DNA from: Candidatus Aminicenantota bacterium
Lineage (GTDB): Bacteria > Acidobacteriota > Aminicenantia > UBA2199
Assembly: GCA_023136725.1 (NCBI GenBank)
Contig: JAGLQR010000002.1
Span: forward strand, 1-25,082
Length of the DNA: 25,082 bases
Direction: 5' to 3'
Positions 15,743-23,230 of the stretch are shown one piece after another. The notes below the pieces were generated by a model that saw only the letters and a list, made by a program, of their open reading frames with translations, did no database searches and had not been told where the DNA came from. The position numbers and the translations under genes are program-made. The number at the start of each line of letters is the position of its first letter. Position 1 is the stretch's first letter.

Positions 15743-16271
15743 CAAATTTGACAACAGCTGGTACAAGCCCGGTTCCCTGGCCAGAAGATCATTATGGTAT
15801 TTTATAAGTATGATCTTTTTTAAGAATTCATTCCCATTTCCTCAGGTATTCAAAAGAACTTTATTAAAAATATTTGGTGCCAAATTAGGTGAAAATATTA
15901 TTTTGAAGCCTTCTGTCAATATTAAATATCCATGGTTCTTTTCTGCGGGGGATAATGTATGGATCGGTGAAAAAGTCTGGATCGACAACCTGGCAAAAGT
16001 ATCAATTGGAGACAATGTAGTGTTATCACAGGGCGCTTTTCTCCTTACGGGGAATCATGATTACAAGAAGGAGACTTTTGATCTGATGCTGGGAGAAATT
16101 AAGATAGAGGAAGGAGTATGGGTCGGTGCGAATTCGTTGGTCACCCAAAATGTAAAGCTTGGCTCTCATTCCGTAATAGGAGCAGGGAGTGTTGTGACAA
16201 AAGATACAAAACCTTATTCGATCTACCATGGTAATCCGGCTGCGTTTTTAAAAAAGAGAGTCATATCTTAA
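15723..16271 (+). CDS. wcaF: WcaF-like sugar O-acetyltransferase (hexapeptide repeat)
   Basis: This is a left-handed beta-helix acyltransferase of 182 residues that uses acetyl-CoA to acetylate a sugar. The N-terminus KFDNSWYKPGS, then VNIKYPW and GDNVWIGEKVWIDNL, closely follows the WcaF family of colanic acid clusters. Hexapeptide repeats run from about residue 65 to 170. The catalytic histidine is expected in LLTGNHDY, and HGNPA is the usual end motif. It overlaps the preceding GT4 by 20 bases and lacks a ribosome site of its own, so it is probably translated by coupling. Family is secure; the exact sugar acceptor is not. Confidence 0.9.
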   Translation: MRRTDLSKFDNSWYKPGSLARRSLWYFISMIFFKNSFPFPQVFKRTLLKIFGAKLGENIILKPSVNIKYPWFFSAGDNVWIGEKVWIDNLAKVSIGDNVVLSQGAFLLTGNHDYKKETFDLMLGEIKIEEGVWVGANSLVTQNVKLGSHSVIGAGSVVTKDTKPYSIYHGNPAAFLKKRVIS

Positions 16272-16320
16272 TGAAAAATTATAAAATGCAGCTATTCTGG
16301 CTATATCAATAATTCGAATA

Positions 16321-17070
16321 ATGAAAATATCAATTATTACATGTGTCCTGAATAATGAAAAACATCTTGAGGATTGCATAAAGAGTGTTTTAGGTCAATC
16401 TCACTCTGATGTAGAACACATTGTTGTTGATGGCGGTTCGACCGATGGGAGCCTGGAAATAATAAAAAAATATGAGAAATATCTGGATAGATGGATCTCT
16501 GAGCCGGATTCAGGGATCTATGATGCAATGAATAAAGGTATAATTTTATCAACCGGAAGTATTATAGGGTTGTTAAATTCTGATGATCTGTATTCTTCCG
16601 ATGATGTTTTAAGCAAAGTTTCAAATGTATTCGAGAAAGAAGAACCTGATTGCTGTTATGGTGATATAGTATACATGTCTCCGGATCTTAAAAGAGTAGT
16701 AAGATATTGGCAGGCCGGAGTGTATAAGAATGGCTCTTTCAGAAGAGGATGGATGCCTCCTCACCCGTCACTTTTCGTGAATAGAGGTATATTCAACCGT
16801 TATGGAATGTTCAGGACCGATTTTGAAATTTCGGCTGATTATGAATTGATGCTCCGTTTTTTTGAGAAGGGGAGGGTCTTTCCAGCATATATTTCTGATG
16901 TCCTAGTAAAAATGAGGGTTGGAGGCAGAAGTAATAGTGGATTTGTAAACCTTATTAAAAAAAGTTTTGAGGATTACAAAGCCTGGAAAGTTAATAACCT
17001 TAAAATTGACCCTATGATTGTTATAAGGAAGCCTTTATCAAAACTTCATCAATTCTATAAAAAACAATGA
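16321..17070 (+). CDS. GT2-family (GT-A fold) glycosyltransferase
   Basis: This is an inverting glycosyltransferase of 249 residues with the WcaE-like short GT2 layout. The start MKISIITCVLNN, then VLGQSH.DVEHIVVDGGSTDGS, forms the nucleotide binding half. The metal-binding DxD equivalent is NSDD at residues 86-89. GWMPPHPSLF and ISADYELMLRF are the acceptor-side motifs typical of this subgroup. It has no membrane helix, so it is soluble or membrane-associated. There is no clear ribosome site before ATG 16321; a 13-codon mini-ORF (16271-16312) fills the gap from the acetyltransferase. Its stop overlaps the WecA-like start as ATGA. Confidence 0.92.
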   Translation: MKISIITCVLNNEKHLEDCIKSVLGQSHSDVEHIVVDGGSTDGSLEIIKKYEKYLDRWISEPDSGIYDAMNKGIILSTGSIIGLLNSDDLYSSDDVLSKVSNVFEKEEPDCCYGDIVYMSPDLKRVVRYWQAGVYKNGSFRRGWMPPHPSLFVNRGIFNRYGMFRTDFEISADYELMLRFFEKGRVFPAYISDVLVKMRVGGRSNSGFVNLIKKSFEDYKAWKVNNLKIDPMIVIRKPLSKLHQFYKKQ

Positions 17071-18170
17071 AAATAATATTTTTCTTCAGCATAATTTCCG
17101 CTTCATTCTTTATCACTTTCCTTACTCTAAAATATATATTGAATTATGTGGAACGAAATAATATTACTACCAGGACTAATGTAAATCAGGATCAGAAAGA
17201 GCTTCGTTCGAGGTTCGGTGGTATCGGGATTTTCATAGGGTTTTTATCTCCTCTGGTTCTGATATCGATCCTGTCTGGTTCAGATATATTCGCATTATTT
17301 AAAATCTATGATATATCAGGTTTTGATTTTTATTATCTGTCGTTATTTTCAATATTTTTACTTGGGCTTATTGATGACTTGATAGGATTGAACGCCTGGC
17401 AAAAGTTACCTCCTGAGATATTTATTGCTTCTCTTTTATTTGCAAATGGTTTTGCTATAAAAATTATCTCGATTCCATTCAGTGATAGTCCTTTGTTACT
17501 TTCACTTCCTGTTTCATATATTCTTACAATATTGTGGATTGTAGGTATAACCAATGCGATGAATCTGATCGACGGAATTGATGGACTGGCAGGAGGTATC
17601 GGACTTATCACTTCAGTATCCTTCCTTGTTATAAGCTTTCTTAATCAAAGGCCGGAAAGTTCTATCTTATCTGTTTCAATGATAGGGGCCTTGCTTGCTT
17701 TCATGATCTATAACTTATACCCTTCCAGAATTTATATGGGTGATTCGGGTAGCCTTTTGTTAGGATTCTTTCTGGCGACACTCTCCCTTAAAGCATCATC
17801 AAAGGCATCCTTTGGTATCTCCTTCATGGTACCAATAATAATCCTTTTCATTCCTATATTTGATACTGGATTATCTTTTCTCCGAAGAATAATGAAGAAG
17901 AAAAACCCCCTAAAGCCTGATAAGGAGCATATTCACCACATGCTGATGCTGAAGGGGAACAGCGAAAAAAAAGTTTTCTATATAATTATGGCCTGGACAA
18001 TGATATTTTCGATCCTGGGAGTATCTTCTGCCCTGATACCTAAATATTACAGAATTATTATGAGTGGAGCGGTGATGGTTCTCGGTGTAATATTAGTTTA
18101 CTATTTGAAATATTTTAAACTTCGAATATTTTATAAGATTTTTAAATTAATAAAAAGAAAAAAAATATAG
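17067..18170 (+). CDS. WecA/MraY-like polyprenyl-phosphate sugar-1-phosphate transferase
   Basis: This polytopic membrane enzyme starts glycan assembly by moving a HexNAc-1-phosphate from UDP-HexNAc to undecaprenyl phosphate. All family motifs are in place: Asp103-Asp104 (LIDDLIG), NAMNLIDGIDGLAGG from residue 163, MGDSGS at 224-229 and the HIHH loop at 288-291. At 367 residues it is near WecA size. It is coupled by ATGA to the GT2 gene. A second and unrelated initiating enzyme of WcaJ type follows at 21812. Whether this one starts the local glycan or serves a shared pathway such as another surface polymer is open. Confidence 0.93.
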   Translation: MKIIFFFSIISASFFITFLTLKYILNYVERNNITTRTNVNQDQKELRSRFGGIGIFIGFLSPLVLISILSGSDIFALFKIYDISGFDFYYLSLFSIFLLGLIDDLIGLNAWQKLPPEIFIASLLFANGFAIKIISIPFSDSPLLLSLPVSYILTILWIVGITNAMNLIDGIDGLAGGIGLITSVSFLVISFLNQRPESSILSVSMIGALLAFMIYNLYPSRIYMGDSGSLLLGFFLATLSLKASSKASFGISFMVPIIILFIPIFDTGLSFLRRIMKKKNPLKPDKEHIHHMLMLKGNSEKKVFYIIMAWTMIFSILGVSSALIPKYYRIIMSGAVMVLGVILVYYLKYFKLRIFYKIFKLIKRKKI

Positions 18171-18188
18171 TGCGGCTGAGAATTTAAG

Positions 18189-19880
18189 ATGAATCATTTA
18201 TCACGGTTGAAAGGAAAGTTGAAAATTTCTCCTGTCAATATCTCTCTGATATTATTTTTTTTATTCGTTTTTATAAACTGGCTCTATTTATCAGGGATCT
18301 CACCTCTGGCACCTCCCGATTATTATTATTATTATTCGGTTTCTGAAAATATATTTAGTTTAGGACCTGATATTTCCTGGGTACCCCCTTTTTTCCCTTT
18401 CCTTTTGAGCGTTTTTGGAAATTTCCTGTCAGTTTTTGTCGAAAAAACTGATTTTTTTATTATTGCAGGTAAGCTTATCTCTTTCCTGGCTTCGTCAGGG
18501 ATAGTATATTTTGTTTATAAATTATTCAAAAAAATTATTGGAGAATTCTCCGGCCCGGCGACACTTTTATTAGTGATATCGCCCTTTTATCTAAAGTATA
18601 TATCATTACCTATAACAGATATCCTGTTTCTATTTCTTATTATTTCAACTTTTTACTTTTTATTTGAAGGTAATCAAAATTTTTCACTATTTCTCTCCAC
18701 TTTGGCCTTGCTGACTCGATATGAGGCGATCATTTTAGTAATTCCGGTGATCCTTCATGCCTACAGAGCTAAAATCAAGACTTTAAAAGTAATAATTGTA
18801 CTTACATTTATAATATTGTCTTCGATAACGGCTTATTTATTGTTTTCCGAACGGATAACAAATAAAATTATTTTCATATTTTCAAATGGATCATTTTTGT
18901 ACTTCATATCGAATCCTGTGAAACTTGCTTCATTATTTTATGTGAATATCTTATTTTTCATCCCCGGTGATATCCCTGTTGTGATAAAAATATTTCTCTT
19001 TCTGATGATTTTCGGTTTTTTTGTATATGGCTATATTATTCTGTTTAAAAAAAACAAAGAATTCACTCTCGGTCTGTTATTTTTTCAGGTGGTATTTATA
19101 ATAAGCAAGGGCTATATATCCGGAATAGGGCAGGTTTTTAATGCTGTCAGTCAAACTAGAAGAATGCTCCCAATAGTATTTATATTCTGGTTTGTTCTTA
19201 TTGCAGGCGTTTTTAGTTTTTTCAAAGGGATAAAGTATAGATTCCCGGTAAAATTGAATTTGGCAGTGAAACTTTTTATATTGTCATTTGTATTAATTAT
19301 AGGTTTTGTTAATCTTCAGGAAATAAAAAAAATCCCGATATTCCTTGTTTTACCTTTCATCTTTTTGGTATTCATTACTTTGTATATCTCTGGTTTTCAA
19401 CAAAAAAGAAGGGCTGTTGAATTCATAGTTCTGGCTTTGCTTTTTATAACAATCTATTCAAAAAGTCTTAATGATTCGTATAATTATATTGTATCTGTTC
19501 CTAACAAAGGTGCATATATGATTGCTAAATGGACGAATGCAAATCTGGATGAAAATGATAAGTTAGTGTGTTATTCAACAAAAAACACCGTAGGTTACTA
19601 TCTTGAGAAGCAAATCCGATTGGTTCATATAAAATTTAAGGATAAAACGATCTATAAAAATTTTGAAGTTTTAAGAAAAAAACTTTGGGAAAAATTAAAG
19701 AAAAATCGAATCAGGTATTTAGCTTTTGATTATTATATGAATCCCATTGACAGACCATTTGAAGGTGTTATTAAAAAAATGCTGGATATGTATAAGAAAC
19801 GGGAAGACCTGTTCAAAGTAAAAAAACATCTGTTTTATAAAGGGAGGGTCATTGCGATAATAATGGAAGCGAAATATTAA
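18189..19880 (+). CDS. GT-C fold membrane glycosyltransferase (GT39/ArnT-like)
   Basis: This 563-residue protein has many hydrophobic helices in its first 410 residues and a hydrophilic C-terminal part of about 130 residues, the layout of dolichol/undecaprenyl-phosphate-sugar dependent transferases. The first periplasmic loop has SPLAPPDYYYYYS, where GT-C enzymes carry the catalytic Asp. LALLTRYEAIILVIPV is a typical membrane motif of this family. The C-terminal domain has alternating strands and helices such as KLVCYSTKNTVGYYL and probably faces the periplasm. It would add a branch sugar after flipping. No polyprenyl-phosphate sugar synthase is seen in the window to supply its donor. Family confidence is moderate to good; the substrate is unknown. 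Confidence 0.78.
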   Translation: MNHLSRLKGKLKISPVNISLILFFLFVFINWLYLSGISPLAPPDYYYYYSVSENIFSLGPDISWVPPFFPFLLSVFGNFLSVFVEKTDFFIIAGKLISFLASSGIVYFVYKLFKKIIGEFSGPATLLLVISPFYLKYISLPITDILFLFLIISTFYFLFEGNQNFSLFLSTLALLTRYEAIILVIPVILHAYRAKIKTLKVIIVLTFIILSSITAYLLFSERITNKIIFIFSNGSFLYFISNPVKLASLFYVNILFFIPGDIPVVIKIFLFLMIFGFFVYGYIILFKKNKEFTLGLLFFQVVFIISKGYISGIGQVFNAVSQTRRMLPIVFIFWFVLIAGVFSFFKGIKYRFPVKLNLAVKLFILSFVLIIGFVNLQEIKKIPIFLVLPFIFLVFITLYISGFQQKRRAVEFIVLALLFITIYSKSLNDSYNYIVSVPNKGAYMIAKWTNANLDENDKLVCYSTKNTVGYYLEKQIRLVHIKFKDKTIYKNFEVLRKKLWEKLKKNRIRYLAFDYYMNPIDRPFEGVIKKMLDMYKKREDLFKVKKHLFYKGRVIAIIMEAKY

Positions 19881-19940
19881 GAAGATAAGTAAAGCATATC
19901 CTTAGAAAGAAAATTGAAAAAAGGTTATAATGTAAACGTT

Positions 19941-20708
19941 ATGGAAAAGAGGAAGTTGATGGATATAGGTATATCCATAGGGGAATATGGTGAGTTCACT
20001 GAAAAGATAATTGAGCTGGCCGGCAATAAGAAAGGCGGATATGTCTGTGTTGCAAATGTGCATATGATCATTGAAGCATACAACGATCCTGAGTTTGCCC
20101 GGGTTATAAATAATGCTGATATTGTTACTCCTGACGGTATGCCTCTCGCTATAATGCTGAAACTTTTGTCTGGTAAGAAACAGGACAGGGTCGCCGGCAT
20201 GGATATTCTGCCTGATCTAATACTTCTTGCGGCTAGAATGAAACTTTCTGTATTCTTCTATGGTTCAACAGACAAATCTCTTCGAAAGGTGATATCCAGA
20301 GTGAACTCTGAGCATCCGGAATTGATCATATCCGGGATTATTGCACCTCCATTTGGAGATATCTCCCCTGAGATCACTGCAGATCATTTCGCGGAGATCA
20401 AAAGGAAGGATCCTGATATTATCTTTGTAGTTCTGGGATGTCCGAAGCAGGAAAAGTTAATGGCGGAGATGTCGGGTCAGATTAACGGGATCATGATCGG
20501 AATAGGCGGTGCAGTCCCGGTATTCACCAGAGAGATGAAACGAGCCCCGGCATGGATGCAGAAACTCTCACTTGAATGGCTATTCAGGCTGATTCAGGAA
20601 CCCGGAAGGTTATGGAAGCGCTATTTTTATACTAATTCAAAGTTTATTTTACTGGCTTTAAAAGAAGTGGTCCATCATAAGATTTTAAAAAAGAAAGATT
20701 CGGTGTAA
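19941..20708 (+). CDS. WecG/TagA/CpsF-family (GT26) glycosyltransferase
   Basis: This is an inverting transferase that adds the second sugar, often a ManNAc or ManNAcA type, onto a lipid-linked first sugar. Recognisable family blocks are VCVANVHMIIEAYNDPEF, NADIVTPDGMPLA, DRVAGMDILPDL, SVFFYGSTDKSL, FVVLGCPKQEKLM, GIGGAVPVFT and the end motif PAWMQKLSLEWLFRLIQEP. The conserved Asp of TPDG is present. I use ATG 19941 (256 residues). An in-frame TTG at 19914 would add nine residues. GC is noticeably higher than upstream: the 60-base row at 20461 has 35 G+C. It lies near both initiating-transferase genes, fitting a role in the first committed step. Confidence 0.92.
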   Translation: MEKRKLMDIGISIGEYGEFTEKIIELAGNKKGGYVCVANVHMIIEAYNDPEFARVINNADIVTPDGMPLAIMLKLLSGKKQDRVAGMDILPDLILLAARMKLSVFFYGSTDKSLRKVISRVNSEHPELIISGIIAPPFGDISPEITADHFAEIKRKDPDIIFVVLGCPKQEKLMAEMSGQINGIMIGIGGAVPVFTREMKRAPAWMQKLSLEWLFRLIQEPGRLWKRYFYTNSKFILLALKEVVHHKILKKKDSV

Positions 20709-20719
20709 AATAGGTAGAA

Positions 20720-21784
20720 ATGAAAATATTAATAACTGGAACAGCAGGATTCATAGGGTATCATCTTGTAAAGAAACTTACCGGGAAGGATCTGGAAATA
20801 GTAGGAATAGACAATATTAATGATTATTATGATGTTAATTTGAAATATGCCCGGTTGAAAGAAACAGGGATTCTTAAAGAAAGGATCGAAGAAGGCAGAG
20901 TGGTAAAGAGTGAGATATTTCCGGATTATTCCTTTGTAAAGATGGACTTAAAAGATACTGACGGAGTCAATGATATTTTTAATAAAAATAAATTTGACTT
21001 GGTTTGTCACCTTGCTGCTCAAGCAGGTGTAAGGTACTCAATTGAAAACCCAAAAGCATACATTGAGAGTAATCTTAACGCCTTCGCAAATATTCTTGAA
21101 GGAGTACGGAATTTTAAGACAGGCCATCTTGTCTATGCCAGCAGTTCTTCGGTTTACGGTTTGAATGAAACTATGCCGTTTTCGACCCATCATAATGTAG
21201 ATCATCCGGTAAGTTTGTATGCTGCTACCAAGAAAGGAAATGAGCTCCTTGCACACAGCTATAGTTATCTTTATGGGATACCGGTTACAGGACTCCGGTT
21301 CTTCACTGTTTACGGGCCATGGGGGAGGCCTGATATGGCTTTGTTCAGATTTGTCAAGAATATTCTTGAGGGGAAGCCGATCGAAGTTTACAATTTCGGG
21401 AAAATGGAAAGGGATTTCACATACATAGATGATATTGTACTCGGTATCGAGAAAGTTTTATCCATACGTCCGAAAGGGAATCCTGACTGGAATGGAATGC
21501 AGCCTGATCCTTCATCAAGCACATCTCCCTATAAAATTTATAATATCGGAAATGGCAAACCGGTAAAACTGATGGATTTCATCAGTGTAATGGAAAAAAC
21601 ACTTGGAATGGAAGGAGAGAAAAAAATGATGCCCATCCAACCCGGAGATGTCGTGAAAACCTGGGCCGATACGAGAGACTTCGAGAATGACACCGGATAT
21701 AGACCGACCACTCCCGTTGAGACCGGAGTCAGGAATTTTATAGATTGGTATCGGGATTTTTATGTGCATCAAAAGGATAATTAG
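20720..21784 (+). CDS. UDP-glucuronate 4-epimerase-like SDR enzyme
   Basis: This is a short-chain dehydrogenase-type epimerase of 354 residues that likely interconverts UDP-glucuronate and UDP-galacturonate. The NAD-binding GTAGFIG is at residues 7-13. AAQAGVRYSIENPKAYIESN is a hallmark of UDP-glucuronate 4-epimerases. The catalytic YxxxK is Tyr167 and Lys171 (YAATK). FFTVYGPWGRPDMALF and MERDFTYIDDI are further subfamily blocks. AGG at 20712-20714 gives a ribosome site five bases before ATG 20720. It implies that a hexuronic acid is a building block of the glycan; UDP-glucose dehydrogenase is not in the window. Confidence 0.93.
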   Translation: MKILITGTAGFIGYHLVKKLTGKDLEIVGIDNINDYYDVNLKYARLKETGILKERIEEGRVVKSEIFPDYSFVKMDLKDTDGVNDIFNKNKFDLVCHLAAQAGVRYSIENPKAYIESNLNAFANILEGVRNFKTGHLVYASSSSVYGLNETMPFSTHHNVDHPVSLYAATKKGNELLAHSYSYLYGIPVTGLRFFTVYGPWGRPDMALFRFVKNILEGKPIEVYNFGKMERDFTYIDDIVLGIEKVLSIRPKGNPDWNGMQPDPSSSTSPYKIYNIGNGKPVKLMDFISVMEKTLGMEGEKKMMPIQPGDVVKTWADTRDFENDTGYRPTTPVETGVRNFIDWYRDFYVHQKDN

Positions 21785-21811
21785 CTTAAGGGGAGAGCCG
21801 GTAATTATAAT

Positions 21812-23230
21812 ATGCAAGGGATAAGGCGTTCTTTTCATTATATATTGTTGTTTCTGGATATAATAATCCTTGTTTTTTCGTTTTCCATTGCCGACCTTGT
21901 ATCACGGAACAGACTCCCGGATGTTTTTCAGGAGAAATTAGATGTTATCAGCCTGCCAGAGATATTTACTATCCTTATTTTCTTTCTCATCTGGTTCTTC
22001 TCTTCAAAAGTATCCTCACTTTACGATGAGTTAAAGAGCTATAATTTTTTGTCTGAGGCTTTCACGCTTCTTAAAAATATTTCAATACAGCTTATTACCG
22101 GTGTTATAATTCTGTTTTCATTAAAAAATGTTCTTCTTTCCAGGTTCTTTCTTCTGTTATATCTATCTCTTCTCCTGTCCGGGACTCTTATCCTTAGAGG
22201 AGTTTTCCGGCTTGTAAGAAAAATCCTGGTGAATAAGGTCGGGATAAAGAAAAAAGTTCTGATGATCGGCAGCAGTAATATCGGGAGGGAAATATTCGGC
22301 ACTCCTGACAACTCCCTGATCATGGGACATGATCTGGTCGGATTTGTGGCTGAAGCACCGGCTGGCAGTGATCTGAATTATCTGGGAGGGTTTCAGGACC
22401 TGGGAAAAGTAATTGATGAATATGAGATAGATGAGGTATTGATAGCTTTAAATGGGGAAGAGGCAGAAAAATTGGACAGTATAATGAAAGTTCTTACAGG
22501 GTTTCCTGTAAGAGCGAGAATTGTCCCGGAATATTTTAAATTTGTTTCAAATAAATATCAGATCTCATTTTTCAATAATATTCCTGTCATTGATGTCAGA
22601 AATGATCCCCTGGATGAATTACACTGGCGTCTCATAAAACGGGGCTTTGATTTTATTTTCTCATCTCTTTTCCTGTTACTTATTTTTTCATGGCTTGGCT
22701 TCCTGATCGCAGTTGTTATAAAAGTAAGTTCCAGGGGGCCTGTTTTTTTCAAACAGGAGAGATGGGGGAGGAAGAACCGGAAATTCACTCTTTATAAATT
22801 CAGATCAATGGTGAAAGAGAGCCGGGATCTGAATAGTGAAGGGAGATTTGTCCAGGCTACCAAAGATGATTCAAGAGTAACACAGTTTGGAAAATTTTTG
22901 CGAAAAACAAGCCTTGATGAACTTCCCCAATTTTTTAATGTGTTTAAAGGCAATATGTCGGTGATCGGACCAAGGCCGCATGCAGTGCCAATGAATATTG
23001 AATCGAAGGATAAGATCGAAAACTATATGCTGAGACATCTTGTGAAGCCGGGAATTACAGGCTGGGCACAGGTTAACGGGCTTAGAGGTGCCACTGATGA
23101 TAAAAAACTGCTTGAAAAAAGAATTGAATACGATATGTTCTATATTGAGAACTGGTCTTTCTGGTTCGACCTGAGAATCATCTTTCTTACTATCTGGATA
23201 GGCGTGAGAGGTGATCCGAATGCATATTAA
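21812..23230 (+). CDS. wcaJ: WcaJ-like undecaprenyl-phosphate hexose-1-phosphate transferase
   Basis: This membrane enzyme puts a hexose-1-phosphate (often glucose or galactose) on undecaprenyl phosphate. It has the long form of the family. Four or so N-terminal membrane helices (about residues 7-125) are followed by a Rossmann-like CoA-binding-type region (KKVLMIGSSNIGREIF). The C-terminal phosphoglycosyltransferase domain starts near RLIKRGFDFIFSS. Catalytic Asp369-Glu370 lie in TSLDELPQFFNVF, followed by MSVIGPRPHAVPMN and KPGITGWAQVNGLRG. At 472 residues it is complete. Its last bases overlap the next gene by 11. The PGPR..H and W.QV.G..G motifs favour the WcaJ group over WbaP; the sugar is not certain. 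Confidence 0.93.
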   Translation: MQGIRRSFHYILLFLDIIILVFSFSIADLVSRNRLPDVFQEKLDVISLPEIFTILIFFLIWFFSSKVSSLYDELKSYNFLSEAFTLLKNISIQLITGVIILFSLKNVLLSRFFLLLYLSLLLSGTLILRGVFRLVRKILVNKVGIKKKVLMIGSSNIGREIFGTPDNSLIMGHDLVGFVAEAPAGSDLNYLGGFQDLGKVIDEYEIDEVLIALNGEEAEKLDSIMKVLTGFPVRARIVPEYFKFVSNKYQISFFNNIPVIDVRNDPLDELHWRLIKRGFDFIFSSLFLLLIFSWLGFLIAVVIKVSSRGPVFFKQERWGRKNRKFTLYKFRSMVKESRDLNSEGRFVQATKDDSRVTQFGKFLRKTSLDELPQFFNVFKGNMSVIGPRPHAVPMNIESKDKIENYMLRHLVKPGITGWAQVNGLRGATDDKKLLEKRIEYDMFYIENWSFWFDLRIIFLTIWIGVRGDPNAY

